The notes: generated by a model from the sequence alone, not told the origin. DNA of 64,000 bases from DASZVB01 sp036272055 (GCA_036272055.1 DATAZL010000125.1:28383-92382), one strand, 5' to 3'; shown: positions 35,027-44,038, counted from the stretch's first letter. A program made the numbers and translations.

Positions 35027-35201
35027 TCTGAGCGACGCGGATGTTCTTGCGAACAGCGCTCACCAGCTCTGGAGAGACGTTGTCTATCCCGTGATGGTCG
35101 CGCGCATGCTGCGCGACCATCGTCAGGAGCTCATCGTCATCGTGCGCGCGGAACTTTGCGCCACATCCCGGTACGACATCACCACAGGCGAATTCCTTCA
35201 T
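35019..35201 (-). CDS. DUF1059 small protein
   Basis: 60 residues, full length for the family. It begins with MKEFACGDVVPGCGAKF, the characteristic DUF1059 Cys pair (Cys6, Cys13), and continues with HDDDELLTMVAQHARDHHG (His32, His36, His37), so a small metal-binding fold is plausible. Function unknown. Its stop overlaps the start of the EAL protein, which hints that the two act together. Confidence 0.82.
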   Translation of the reverse strand: MKEFACGDVVPGCGAKFRAHDDDELLTMVAQHARDHHGIDNVSPELVSAVRKNIRVAQSA

Positions 35202-35297
35202 CTCGATGCTCCGTCGTCCAGATACGGACCGACGGAGTCGGTGGATTAGTCGGACGCGTCGATTTTACGCGGGCGATGTCGGACAACGGAGCCGCCG

Positions 35298-36305
35298 TCA
35301 GTCCCGACCACCCGCGGACGTCAGCGCCATCTGTGCGTGACGGACTCCGGAAACTCTCGACGCGAGCGCGTCCAGGCGAGACAGCTCGGACGGCGTCAGC
35401 TCGAGCGACGTTGCTGCCACATTTTGTTCGAGATAACGGACACGGCGGGTGCCCGGGATCGGCACGACATCGATACCGAAGACCGCTGAGCGGCCGTGCA
35501 CCCAAGCCATCGCGATCGCCGCGGCGCTCACGCCGCGTGCGTCGGCGACGGCCTCCACCTCGCGGACGACGGCGCGGTTGTGCTCGAGGACGTCGGGCTG
35601 GAGGCGCGGCTGCACACGACGAAAATCGCTCGCCTCGAGCGTCTCCAGGGCGGGAAGCTGCCCGGTGAGAAAGCCGCGCCCGAGCGGCGAATACGGCACG
35701 AACCCGACGCCGAGCTCACGGCACGCGGGGACGACGGTGTCCTCGACGTCGCGACTCCACAGGGACCACTCCGACTGCACGGCGCTGATGGGGTGAATCG
35801 CGGTGGCGCGCCGGAGCTCGTTTGCCGTCACTTCCGACAACCCGAGGTGTCGCACCTTGCCCGCGCGCACCAGGTCCGCCATCGCGCCGACCGTCTCTTC
35901 GATCTGCACCGTCACGTCGACGCGGTGCATGTAGTAGAGGTCGATGACGTCGATGCCGAGCCGGCGGAGGCTCGCGTCACAGGCGCTCGCGACGTACGCC
36001 GCGTCGCCACGTACGCCGCGGGCTTTCGTGTCGCCCTTGTTCCCGACGATACCGAACTTGGTGGCGAGTGTGACGTCGTTACGCCGTTCGCGGAGGACGC
36101 GCGCGAGCAGCTCCTCGTTGGCGCCCTGCCCGTAGAAATCCGCGGTGTCCCAGAACGACACCCCGAGCTCGAGCGCGCGATGCAAGACGGAGAGCGACTC
36201 CTCGTCGTTCGAGCTGCCGTAGGCATGGCTCATCCCCATGCACCCGAGCCCCTGCGCCGAAACCTCGAGCCCATCCGTACCCAGCGCGACCTTCGCGATG
36301 CTCAT
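35298..36305 (-). CDS. aldo/keto reductase
   Basis: 335 residues, TIM-barrel NADPH-dependent reductase. The catalytic tetrad is in place: Asp53 and Tyr58 in FWDTADFYGQG, Lys83 in LATKFG, His127 in YYMHRVD. Further family motifs are GKVRHLGLSEV, the Gln-Ser-Glu segment AVQSEWSLW, PYSPLGRGFLTG and a cofactor site VVPIPGTRRVRYLEQN. Closest by look to the YajO/YakC-like group that reduces aldehydes or quinones. Stands alone between an EAL/DUF1059 operon and a lipoprotein gene; substrate unknown. Confidence 0.9.
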   Translation of the reverse strand: MSIAKVALGTDGLEVSAQGLGCMGMSHAYGSSNDEESLSVLHRALELGVSFWDTADFYGQGANEELLARVLRERRNDVTLATKFGIVGNKGDTKARGVRGDAAYVASACDASLRRLGIDVIDLYYMHRVDVTVQIEETVGAMADLVRAGKVRHLGLSEVTANELRRATAIHPISAVQSEWSLWSRDVEDTVVPACRELGVGFVPYSPLGRGFLTGQLPALETLEASDFRRVQPRLQPDVLEHNRAVVREVEAVADARGVSAAAIAMAWVHGRSAVFGIDVVPIPGTRRVRYLEQNVAATSLELTPSELSRLDALASRVSGVRHAQMALTSAGGRD

Positions 36306-36374
36306 GCTCGGGTCGTAATACTGGCACCGGCGACCGTCGAGTCGCGTCGCAGTGGCCGGTTTCGGGCACCGAGC

Positions 36375-36860
36375 TCACCGCGAAAACAGTGTGCTGCCGA
36401 TCAACTCGCCGCCAGCGAGGTACGTTCCCGTGTCGGACGCCGGCAGGATGTCGTACGTGAACGCGAATCGATACGGCACGAGCTCCGCCTTCAGGACATG
36501 GGCATGGCCGAGCTTGTCTCCGCTGGAGAGGTCGCCGACCTTCCTTCGGTCAGCGAGGGGATGTCCAGCGCTGATCTCAAGGACTCTGTTGGTATCGAGG
36601 GTGAGCCTCACCACGTGGTGATGTAGTACGGGCACCTTGTTCACGCGAAAGCTGAGGCGAGAGTCCATCTGCGGATCCTGCCAGGTGTAGGCGCAGGCGC
36701 CGCCGCAACACTTGCCATCAGGACAATTGCCGCATGTGGATGCCCCTTGTCCTCCGGATGCCGTAGCCATCGACTGCCCACCGGTTCCGGCGCCGCCCGA
36801 ACCGACCATCCCCGCTTCAGCTTTTGCCGTTTCGTCCGATGCAGTCGAACAGGCGCCCAC
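36375..36860 (-). CDS. small lipoprotein with Hint-like C-terminal part; start disrupted
   Basis: 161 residues from GTG 36860. After Gly-rich linker and a Cys-rich knot (CGNCPDGKCCGGAC) comes a segment resembling the C-terminal half of a Hint (hedgehog/intein) fold: LTLDTNRVLEISAGHPL, KVGDLSSGDKLG, then YDILPASDTGTYLAGG at the position of the final strands. The terminal His-Asn of active inteins is missing, so no splicing is expected. The lipobox (VVVGAC) is in frame but its natural ATG (36903, RSSL) is in another frame; a one-base shift would join them. It may be a recent frameshift or a read error. Confidence 0.6.
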   Translation of the reverse strand: MGACSTASDETAKAEAGMVGSGGAGTGGQSMATASGGQGASTCGNCPDGKCCGGACAYTWQDPQMDSRLSFRVNKVPVLHHHVVRLTLDTNRVLEISAGHPLADRRKVGDLSSGDKLGHAHVLKAELVPYRFAFTYDILPASDTGTYLAGGELIGSTLFSR

Positions 36861-36983
36861 GACGACGGAGCCCAGCGCGACTAACCCATAGCGAACTTCT
36901 CATTGTCAAACCCCCGCGCCTGTATCCACCACGTCGAGCAGTCGGGGCAGGACGACTCGAGCGTGGCGACAGAAAGGGCCTGA

Positions 36984-37444
36984 CTACGTAGCCTTTGCGG
37001 GGCGGCTCCAGAGAGCGCCGAGATCGAGCTCGATCGCGTCGAAAGGTGCGGCCCGGACGGCCGCGTCGCCTCGAAACGTCTCGACCAGCAGCCAGCGGCC
37101 GCGCTCGAGCATGTACGTTTCGAGCGTCCGCACGACGGGATCGATGATCCAGCAGAAACGCACGCCGCCGGCGGCGTAGAGAGGCATCTTGCTGGCGCGG
37201 TCGAATGCAGCCGTCGAGGGCGACGCTACTTCGCAGACCCAGTCGGGAGGCAACTCGAACCATGCGGTCCGGGGCAGCGCGGGCATGCGTTCGAGACGCC
37301 AGCCCGCCCAGTCGAGCACGAGGACATCGTCCCCGAGGTGAAGCTCGGGCTCGACCAGGATCCACCACCCCCCCCAGGCCCGCCTCGGCCGCGATGAAAG
37401 GGACCGTGAAGCTCACTCCCCAGCACCGACGACGCGACCGCATG
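36984..37444 (-). pseudogene. Uma2 family (DUF820) endonuclease-like gene, frameshifted
   Basis: The intact part (36984-37319 and back to about 37370) encodes AWFELPPDWVCEVASPSTAA, MPLYAAGGVRFCWIIDPV and AVRAAPFDAIELDLGALW, typical of Uma2 nuclease-fold proteins. The preceding part HAVASSVLGSELHGPFHRG lies in another frame; the two meet at a run of eight C (37368-37375), so one base was gained or lost there. Upstream of 37444 the frame is closed by a stop and the N-terminal third (about 50 residues) is not recognisable. Inactive as written unless the homopolymer is misread. Confidence 0.7.
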
Positions 37445-37532
37445 CTCAGCGCCGCCTCGTCAGACGAATGCGCGGCGACACGACGACGCTCGCGACGCTC
37501 GACACCCGATTGGAGGCATGGATCGGCGAGAG

Positions 37533-37554
37533 CGCGTAGCCGGCACGCTACGCG
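37533..37554. repeat. 8-base stem hairpin
   Basis: CGCGTAGC (37533-37540) and GCTACGCG (37547-37554) pair perfectly around a six-base loop. It lies in the 150-base stretch between the broken Uma2 gene and the nucleotidyltransferase end, so it may be a terminator-like stem for the latter, without a T-run. The rest of that stretch holds nothing I recognise. Confidence 0.45.
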
Positions 37555-37599
37555 GACAAAACGATCCCTACGGGTTTCCGTACTGAGCGCGCGAAGCTC

Positions 37600-38085
37600 T
37601 CAACGCTTACCCTTGGCCCGTTCGTCGAGCGTCGCTTCAATGTGGAGCAACATCAGCTTGTCTTTCGGTCGCGGGAGCGAGCGCTTTATCTCGGCGAGCT
37701 TCTCGAGCGTGATCACTCGGACGGGAAACCCGCCCACATCGAGAACCTCGGAGTCGGCGGTCAACGCCGCATAGTCGCCGCCCGGGTCGAGCGCTCCGAG
37801 CACGTCGAACTTCAGGTTGCCCGAGCGGAGTAGCTGGTTGCCTGGCCCTTCGAGGTGCGACGCCTTGGGACGAAGGCCCCGATCGTCATCTCGGTAAACG
37901 GCTCCGAGCTCATCGAGCGCATCCAGCAATCGTTTGACGTTGTCGGGGGACCGATCATGGACGAGATCGAAGTCGTCTGTCGACACGACGACGCGGTGCA
38001 GAACTGCCGCTATGCCGCCGACGACGACATATCGAACGTCGTGCCGCGCCAGCGTGTCGATCAGGGTGAGGAATCGGCTTTCCAC
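37600..38085 (-). CDS. nucleotidyltransferase-like protein (toxin-type pair)
   Basis: 161 residues from GTG 38085 (VESRFLTLIDTL), overlapping the upstream small gene by 25 bases. The fold signature is YVVVGGIAAVLHRVV followed by DDFDLV (Asp38, Asp40), the GG/DxD pair of minimal nucleotidyltransferases; VRVITLEKLAEIKRSL near the C-terminus is common in the AbiEii-like/DUF6036-like groups. In this type of pair the small upstream partner and the transferase are thought to form a toxin-antitoxin-like unit. The activity is inferred. Confidence 0.72.
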   Translation of the reverse strand: MESRFLTLIDTLARHDVRYVVVGGIAAVLHRVVVSTDDFDLVHDRSPDNVKRLLDALDELGAVYRDDDRGLRPKASHLEGPGNQLLRSGNLKFDVLGALDPGGDYAALTADSEVLDVGGFPVRVITLEKLAEIKRSLPRPKDKLMLLHIEATLDERAKGKR

Positions 38086-38249
38086 GGCTTCGCCATCTCT
38101 GAAAGCTGCAGGAGTTCTTCGACGACGCGAAGGCATTCGAGCGGGGTCAGCTCGAGGTTTGCTCGCGTGAGCGAACGATCGACGCCGTTGGCATCGTATG
38201 GATCCTCGATCACATCCACCGGCGGCGACTCTCCCACCTTTCTCGGCAT
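38061..38249 (-). CDS. small partner protein of the nucleotidyltransferase
   Basis: 62 residues. DANGVDRSLTRANLELTPLE followed by ECLRVVEELLQL resembles the short proteins found directly before AbiEii-like nucleotidyltransferases, which read roughly VDxxLIxxxLxLTPxERL. No catalytic motif. It overlaps the downstream transferase by 25 bases, which shows close coupling. Probably an antitoxin or regulator of the pair; inference. Confidence 0.62.
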   Translation of the reverse strand: MPRKVGESPPVDVIEDPYDANGVDRSLTRANLELTPLECLRVVEELLQLSEMAKPWKADSSP

Positions 38250-38320
38250 CTCGGGAAAGCGTGGTGCGACTGGCGAAGGCTGTCAACAGCGACCGCGACA
38301 GGTCACTGGCGTCCGAATCG

Positions 38321-40318
38321 TTACTGCGTGACGACCAGAGCGGGCGCGCTTCCGCCTTCTTTCGACTGCATCAGGATGCGCGCGTTCGTCGCGGTGGGAT
38401 CGTGGAGCGCGAAGCTCACGAGGGAGCTCCCTGCCGCTCGCTGGGCGGCGACGTAACTCGTCACGTCCACCTCGTAGGTGACGTACGAGCCGGACGTGAC
38501 CGACGTGCTCGCGAGCGGCGAGGTCCCGCGCGCCGGCTTGTCGTTCCAGTTGAGCCCGCTCTCGGTCCAGGTGGTGTCGCTCACCGGATAGACGGCGAGT
38601 GTGATCGCGCCTTCGCTGGTCGACGTGAGCGCGGCCGTCACCCGGAGCTTCGCCGCGGTGACCTTCGCAGCGTTCGTCACGCTGAACTTCAGGTACGTGT
38701 CGTCGTCGTACCAGTGGGTGGCGTTGGTCGCCGCGAAGAGGACCGTCGCAGCGCCGAAGTTCTGCGCCGCGGCGTCGTACTCCTCGACGTAGGCGTCCGC
38801 GACGGGGAGCAGCGTCGTCGTCGCACCGGTGCTCGGCGGCGGCGTGGGCGGCGGCGTCGGAGTCGTCGATGTGGGCGGCGGCGTCGGTGTCGTCGACGTG
38901 GGCGGCGGTGTGGGCGAGGTCGACCCGCTCGCGAGCTCGTAGGCACCGACGTCGATCGCCGACACGATCGTGCGAGGCGTTGCTGCCGTCAGCACGGTGT
39001 GGAGCGGCGGCTCGTACGCGGGGACAGCGAGCGGGTTCGGAAAGGGATGTCCCGACGGGCTCGACGTCGACGACACACCGAGGTTCACGAGCGGGCTCGT
39101 GCTCGCGAGGTGCACGTTCTTCCCGGTGACGTCGACGAAGCCCGCCGACGTTCCCGTCGCCGTCGACGTCCATTGCGTCGGGATGGACACCGAGCCGCTC
39201 GTCACCCAGTTCTTCGTGCCGCCGATCACCTGACCGGACTTCCACGTCGCCTCCGCGTCGCGGAACACCGTCACCGGGCCACCGCCCAGCCGGAAGAGCG
39301 CGTTGTCGTGCATCTCGACGCTCTCGATGCCGTCGAACATTCGGAACACGGCGCTCGTCGACGCGTTGCCCATCACGATGGTATTTCCGAGGAAACGATA
39401 GCGTCCCCAGGTCTCACCCGTGCCGTCACCGCCGACGCGGATCGCGAAGTGGGTGCGATCGGTGTAGCCCTGATACAGCACGTTGCCGACGACGTCGGAG
39501 TCCTCGCGCGCGAGGTCTTCGTCTTGCCCGTCGGGGCCGATGAGCTCTAGCTCGTGGTAGTACGCGCCCTCGACCCAGTTGTAATAGATCTCGTTACGCT
39601 CGGCGCGGCTCTTCACGTTGTTGCCGCCGAGCCCGTCGTGCACGTAACAGTGCTGCATGCGAAAGACGGAGCCGGGGTACGCCGTCTCGTCCGTCGCCAT
39701 GTAGATCTGGTGCAGATTCGTACCCGAGCCGCAGCGGTACACCTCCGAGAACTCCAGCGTCAGAGAGCCCGAATCTTCGTCGGCGCCGAGGAGGCCGTGG
39801 GCCGCGCAGTCGTGGATCGAGGTGTTCCGTATGGTGATGTCGTTCGCGTGGTGGAACACGCAGCGAGACGTCCCGCCGGTGATCTCGAAATTGTCGAAGA
39901 CGTAGTCGTTGCCGGCGAACTCCACGGTGCTGGTACCGCCGGAGATCTTCGGCCGCGCGCCGTTCACGGAGATGCCGCGAATGGTGATCTTCGCGGAAGG
40001 CGTTCCCGCGTTCGTGAAGCGCAGCCCGCCGGTGTACGTCGTGCCACCGGCGACCTCGACGACGTCGCCCGGCTTTAGCAACGAAGCGACGGCCTGGAGG
40101 CTCGCGTACTGCTTGCCCGGGCCGACCTGATACGTGGTGAGCGCCTCTCGCGCCTCACCGATTTGCATGCCATTCGACGCTTCCATTCCGGGTGCCGCGC
40201 TGCATCCGATCGCGACGACACATCCGGCCAAACACCCGACCGGGATTGCCCGATCACGTGAAGAAAGTGCCGAGAAAAGGGTGTTCACCGTGCTCTTGAT
40301 GGACGTGCGCTTCCTCAT
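38321..40318 (-). CDS. secreted parallel beta-helix protein with DNRLRE-like C-terminal domain
   Basis: 665 residues; GAGGAG precedes the ATG. A hydrophobic leader with VAIGCSAAP suggests a lipoprotein. Residues about 60-400 form a right-handed beta-helix of the pectate-lyase/PL6-like type, with NDITIRNTSIHDC, NEIYYNWVEGAYYHELEL and similar rungs. A Pro/Thr linker (TPTPPPTSTT repeats) leads to a C-terminal jelly-roll domain of about 170 residues with ADAYVEEYDAAAQNFGAA, YLKFSV and LNWNDKPARG, matching DNRLRE/CBM96-type carbohydrate-binding modules. It probably binds and cleaves or modifies an extracellular polysaccharide. Confidence 0.83.
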   Translation of the reverse strand: MRKRTSIKSTVNTLFSALSSRDRAIPVGCLAGCVVAIGCSAAPGMEASNGMQIGEAREALTTYQVGPGKQYASLQAVASLLKPGDVVEVAGGTTYTGGLRFTNAGTPSAKITIRGISVNGARPKISGGTSTVEFAGNDYVFDNFEITGGTSRCVFHHANDITIRNTSIHDCAAHGLLGADEDSGSLTLEFSEVYRCGSGTNLHQIYMATDETAYPGSVFRMQHCYVHDGLGGNNVKSRAERNEIYYNWVEGAYYHELELIGPDGQDEDLAREDSDVVGNVLYQGYTDRTHFAIRVGGDGTGETWGRYRFLGNTIVMGNASTSAVFRMFDGIESVEMHDNALFRLGGGPVTVFRDAEATWKSGQVIGGTKNWVTSGSVSIPTQWTSTATGTSAGFVDVTGKNVHLASTSPLVNLGVSSTSSPSGHPFPNPLAVPAYEPPLHTVLTAATPRTIVSAIDVGAYELASGSTSPTPPPTSTTPTPPPTSTTPTPPPTPPPSTGATTTLLPVADAYVEEYDAAAQNFGAATVLFAATNATHWYDDDTYLKFSVTNAAKVTAAKLRVTAALTSTSEGAITLAVYPVSDTTWTESGLNWNDKPARGTSPLASTSVTSGSYVTYEVDVTSYVAAQRAAGSSLVSFALHDPTATNARILMQSKEGGSAPALVVTQ

Positions 40319-40532
40319 TCTGCTGAGCTCCTCGCCGGCTTCGCAGCCGGCCTATCGCGGGGTTACGGCTTGCACTGCGGGCTCGCGCACGAATGCGCGC
40401 CGCGGTGCGAGATCACCGGTTTCGCTGTGACGCTGGGGAAGCGACGAGCGACTCCGGAGACGTTGGGGAACGGCCCCTATCGCATTTCGTTAATCGACTG
40501 GGGGGCCTATTTTCAGGCCGCGCCAGCGTGCG

Positions 40533-41285
40533 TCAATTGCAAGTAAAGATGCCGGAACCGAATAACGCGCACGTCGCGTCGCTCGCGCTGCAGTCCGCGT
40601 CGACCTTGCACACCTCGTGTTCGACTGCTTCGCAGTCCTTCTTGCACCACGTCGTTCCGACGTCGCCGTCGGGCGTGACGGTCGCACAACACTTCGCGCC
40701 GGGGCAGTCCTCCGGCTCGTCACAGCCGAGGAGCGGACACGACCCTTCGGCGTAACAGGAGCAATCCGCGTAGCCCGTCACACACTCGCGCGAGATCGTG
40801 TACGCCTTCGCGCAGCACGCGGTGCCGGAGCCGCACGAGTTGCCCGCCACTCCCTCGCAGTCGACGGTACCGGTGCCGATCGTGCCCGGCGTGGGCGGTG
40901 GAACGTCGCCCCCCGCGCCTAGATTCGCGTCGCCGAGCGGACCGCCGTCGGTCGCTGGCCTTCCGCCGGAACCGGTACCGCCCGCGCCCGGTCCGCCTCC
41001 GCTGCTCGCGTCGCGACCGGCACTGCCGCCGTTCGTCGCGCCACCACCGAGGCCCGCGTCGGCTCCGCTCCCGCCGATGCCCGAATCTGCGGTGCCGCCG
41101 TCGACCGCGGCGTGGCCGCCGCCTGCCCCGTTCTTGCCGCTCGCGCCGCCCTTGCCGCCGCTGCCGCTAGCGTCCGTTCCGAGGTCGTCTCCGACGCCGG
41201 GCGGGTGACTGTCACTGCCGCAGGCAATCGCGAACACCGCGACGAAACAGCCCAGGGCCAGCGTGGTCATCGTGTGTTGCCTCAT
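40533..41285 (-). CDS. Gly-rich, Cys-rich lipoprotein
   Basis: 250 residues with leader ending FAIAC (lipobox), a Gly/Ser/Ala/Asp-rich linker of about 110 residues (SGSGGKGGASGKNGAGGG and similar) and a C-terminal Cys-rich domain with about 16 cysteines in CxCxC and CC patterns (GTACCAKAY, DCSCYAEGSCPLLGCDE). This architecture is common in myxobacteria and usually has no known function. A GAGG site is five bases before the ATG. It lies 167 bases from the divergent YihY gene. Confidence 0.8.
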   Translation of the reverse strand: MRQHTMTTLALGCFVAVFAIACGSDSHPPGVGDDLGTDASGSGGKGGASGKNGAGGGHAAVDGGTADSGIGGSGADAGLGGGATNGGSAGRDASSGGGPGAGGTGSGGRPATDGGPLGDANLGAGGDVPPPTPGTIGTGTVDCEGVAGNSCGSGTACCAKAYTISRECVTGYADCSCYAEGSCPLLGCDEPEDCPGAKCCATVTPDGDVGTTWCKKDCEAVEHEVCKVDADCSASDATCALFGSGIFTCN

Positions 41286-41452
41286 TGAAACCTCTGCGAC
41301 GCGGCGCGCGCCTTCCGAGCAATTGTACCCAATTCATGGAAATGGCGCGGCTTATTGTCTCAGGACGATCGCCGGGAAATAAGCGTCTTTCTCGCCTTCC
41401 GCCGGGCCAGCGAGGCTGAACGAGCTGGCACCCCGCTTGCTGCTGACCGGGC

Positions 41453-42367
41453 ATGACGAAGCTCGGCGACGCCTGGTCCATGGTCAAAGAGACCTTCAGC
41501 GACTGGAGCGACGACAACGCTTCGAGACTCGCCGCGGCGCTCGCTTACTACACGCTCCTGTCGCTCGCGCCGCTGCTCGTCATCGCGATCTCCGTCGCGG
41601 GATGGTTCTTCGGCCTCGACGCGGCGCGCGGCAAGATCCAGAACGAGCTCGTCACGCTCGTCGGACCGAGCGGCGCGGAAGGCATCCAGTCGGTCATCGC
41701 GAACGCGCGCTCGCCGTCGAGCGGCATCGTGAGCACCGTCATCGGCGTCGTCACGCTGTTCATCGGCGCGTCCGGCGTCTTCGGCGAGCTCCAGGGCGCC
41801 CTCGACACCGTCTGGGAAGTGCAGCCGAAGCCGGGGCGCGGCCTGATCGGCCAGGTCCGTGATCGGTTTCTCTCGTTCACGATGGTGCTCGGCGTCGCGT
41901 TCTTGCTGCTCGTCTCGCTCGTCCTCAGCATCGCGCTGAGCGCCGTCGGCGGCGCGTTCGCGAGCGCCCTGCCCGGCGGGGAGGTGATCTGGCACGTCGT
42001 CAACGCCGCGTTCTCGTTCGCGCTCATCACGGGGCTCTTCGCGCTCATCTTCAAGTACATCCCCGACGCGGACGTGAAGTGGAACGACGTGTGGCTCGGC
42101 GCGGCCGTCACCAGCGCCCTCTTCACGCTCGGCAAGATCGGCCTCGGCATCTACCTCGGCAGGGCGGCGCTCTCGTCGTCGTACGGCGCCGCGGGCTCGC
42201 TCGTCGCGCTCGTCGTGTGGGTGTACTACGCGGCGCAGATCCTGTTCGTCGGCGCCGAGTTCACCCAGGTGCAGGCGCGCCGTCGCGGACGCGAGATTCA
42301 ACCGAGCAAGAACGCCGTTCGTATCAAGACGGAGACGCATACGGTCAGCCACGCTGGCACCGGCTGA
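41453..42367 (+). CDS. YihY/BrkB-family inner membrane protein
   Basis: 304 residues with six membrane segments. Typical motifs: RLAAALAYYTLLSLAPLLVI at the first segment, GVFGELQGALDTVWEV, FKYIPDADVKWNDVWLGAAV and YGAAGSLVALVVWVYYAAQI, then GAEFTQV before a basic tail. The family was once called ribonuclease BN in error; BrkB is linked to serum resistance, but the function is unknown. Followed 92 bases later by an OmpA-like gene in the same direction. Confidence 0.9.
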   Translation: MTKLGDAWSMVKETFSDWSDDNASRLAAALAYYTLLSLAPLLVIAISVAGWFFGLDAARGKIQNELVTLVGPSGAEGIQSVIANARSPSSGIVSTVIGVVTLFIGASGVFGELQGALDTVWEVQPKPGRGLIGQVRDRFLSFTMVLGVAFLLLVSLVLSIALSAVGGAFASALPGGEVIWHVVNAAFSFALITGLFALIFKYIPDADVKWNDVWLGAAVTSALFTLGKIGLGIYLGRAALSSSYGAAGSLVALVVWVYYAAQILFVGAEFTQVQARRRGREIQPSKNAVRIKTETHTVSHAGTG

Positions 42368-42459
42368 CGCTCTGCGGCGCGCCGACGCGACCTGACGCGA
42401 GCTGACGCCATGTCCGAGTGAGTATCTCGACCGCCGGTACTCGGGTAGAGTCGTGGACG

Positions 42460-43245
42460 ATGTCCTACGATCAGGACCCGTATGCGCCGCGGAGTCGCAC
42501 GTGGCCGAAGGTCTTGCTCGGCGCCGGCGTGGTGCTGCTCCTCGGAGTGACCTGGTTTTCGTGGAAGCTCTGGAAGGTCACCGACGGTGATCTCACCGCC
42601 GCTCGCGCGAAGCTCACCGAGGTGGAGGCGACGAGCAGCAGCACGAAGAAGAAGCTCGCGGCCGCCGAGGCGGACCGCGACAAGCTGATGCAGACGAACT
42701 CCGAGCTCGGAGACGCCAAGACGCGCCTGGTCGCCGCCGAGTCGCGCCTCGGGGAGCTCGAGGCAGAGCACGCCGAGTACGGCTCGCGGCTCGCCGAGTT
42801 CAAGGAGATGAGCGAGAAATTCAAGACGCTCATCGACGCGGGGACGCTCCAGATCACCTTCCGCCGTGGACGGGCCATCGTCACCTTGCCGGCGGGAGTG
42901 CTGTTCGACTCGGGCAGCGCAGATCTCTCGGCCGAGGGCGCGAAGACCGTCGCCGAGGTGACGAAAATCCTCCGCGGCGTCGGCAAGCGCCGCTTCATCG
43001 TCGCCGGCCACACCGACAATGTGCCCGCCGTGAAGGAATACAAGAGCAACTGGTCGCTCTCGACGGCTCGCGCGGTGACGGTCCTCGAGGCGATGGTCCA
43101 CTCGGGGCTCTCCCCCGCGAACCTCTCCGCGACCGGCTATGCCGAGTTCGACCCCGTCGCGTCTAACGGGCGCCCGGCGGGGCGCCAGCGAAACCGTCGC
43201 ATCGAGCTCGTGCTCGAGCCGTACCTGACGCCCCCGCCGAAGTAG
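42460..43245 (+). CDS. OmpA/MotB-like peptidoglycan-binding protein with coiled coil
   Basis: 261 residues from ATG 42460. One membrane segment (about residues 15-37) anchors it in the inner membrane, then a coiled coil (about 45-125) rich in Ala/Glu/Lys, then an OmpA C-terminal domain with VLFDSGSADLSAEGAKTV, VAGHTDNVPAVKE and NWSLSTARAVTVLEAM, which binds peptidoglycan. A link between inner membrane and cell wall is likely. No MotA-like partner is next to it, so flagellar function is not indicated. Confidence 0.87.
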   Translation: MSYDQDPYAPRSRTWPKVLLGAGVVLLLGVTWFSWKLWKVTDGDLTAARAKLTEVEATSSSTKKKLAAAEADRDKLMQTNSELGDAKTRLVAAESRLGELEAEHAEYGSRLAEFKEMSEKFKTLIDAGTLQITFRRGRAIVTLPAGVLFDSGSADLSAEGAKTVAEVTKILRGVGKRRFIVAGHTDNVPAVKEYKSNWSLSTARAVTVLEAMVHSGLSPANLSATGYAEFDPVASNGRPAGRQRNRRIELVLEPYLTPPPK

Positions 43246-43288
43246 CGTGCGCGACGACGCACGGTGATGCGCCGCTGCGCGGACGGCG

Positions 43289-44038
43289 TCAGAGGCTCAT
43301 GCCGCCGTCGATGGAGATGACCTGGCCGGTCACCCACGTCACCGACGGCTCCGCGAAGGCGACGATCCAGCGCGCGATCTCCTCGGTGCTCGCCATGCGT
43401 CCGAGTGGCACCTGATCGACGAACGACTTCTTCACCGCTGGCACGGCTTCGTTGGGGAGCCCCAGCTTGTCGAAGACCGGCGTCTCGGTGGGACCTGGCG
43501 CGATCGCGTTCACCCGCACGCCGTAGGGCGCGAACTCCTTCGCCCACGACCGCGTGAACGACTCCACGGCGGCCTTCGTCGCGCCGTAGTGCGACGCGTT
43601 GGGGACCGGGATGTGCCCGGCGGCGCTGCTGATGTTCAGGATCGTTCCCTTGCTCGCCTTCAGGGCGGGCAAGGCAGCCTTCGTGACGAACGACGTCCCG
43701 AGGACGTTCGTCTCGAACTGGACGCGCACCATCTCGTCCGACGCTTGCTCCAGCGGCCCGACCGCGAACACTGCGGCGTTGTTGACGAGCACGTCGAGCC
43801 GCCCCGCCTCGCGCACCACGCTGTCGACCGCGGCGTTGACCTGCGCCGACTGGGAGACGTCGGCGAGCACCCAGTGAATCTCGGGATGCGCGGCGCGCGC
43901 GGCCTCGAGCGCCTCCTTGCGCCGCGCGACGCCGAACACCGTCGCGCCGGCGCGCGCGAACAGCACCGCTGCCGTCTCGCCGATGCCGGAGTTCGCGCCC
44001 GTGATGAGTACCACCTTGCCCTGGAACGTATTCGTCAT
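43289..44038 (-). CDS. short-chain dehydrogenase/reductase
   Basis: 249 residues, classical SDR: cofactor motif TGANSGIG (13-20), NNAA (86-89), Ser137/138 and the Tyr151-x3-Lys155 catalytic pair in HYGATK, then PGPTETP and a C-terminal GQVISIDGGMSL. A GAAGGA ribosome site lies seven bases before the ATG. Divergent from a LysR regulator with 125 bases between, a usual arrangement in which the regulator controls the reductase. Substrate unknown. Confidence 0.92.
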   Translation of the reverse strand: MTNTFQGKVVLITGANSGIGETAAVLFARAGATVFGVARRKEALEAARAAHPEIHWVLADVSQSAQVNAAVDSVVREAGRLDVLVNNAAVFAVGPLEQASDEMVRVQFETNVLGTSFVTKAALPALKASKGTILNISSAAGHIPVPNASHYGATKAAVESFTRSWAKEFAPYGVRVNAIAPGPTETPVFDKLGLPNEAVPAVKKSFVDQVPLGRMASTEEIARWIVAFAEPSVTWVTGQVISIDGGMSL

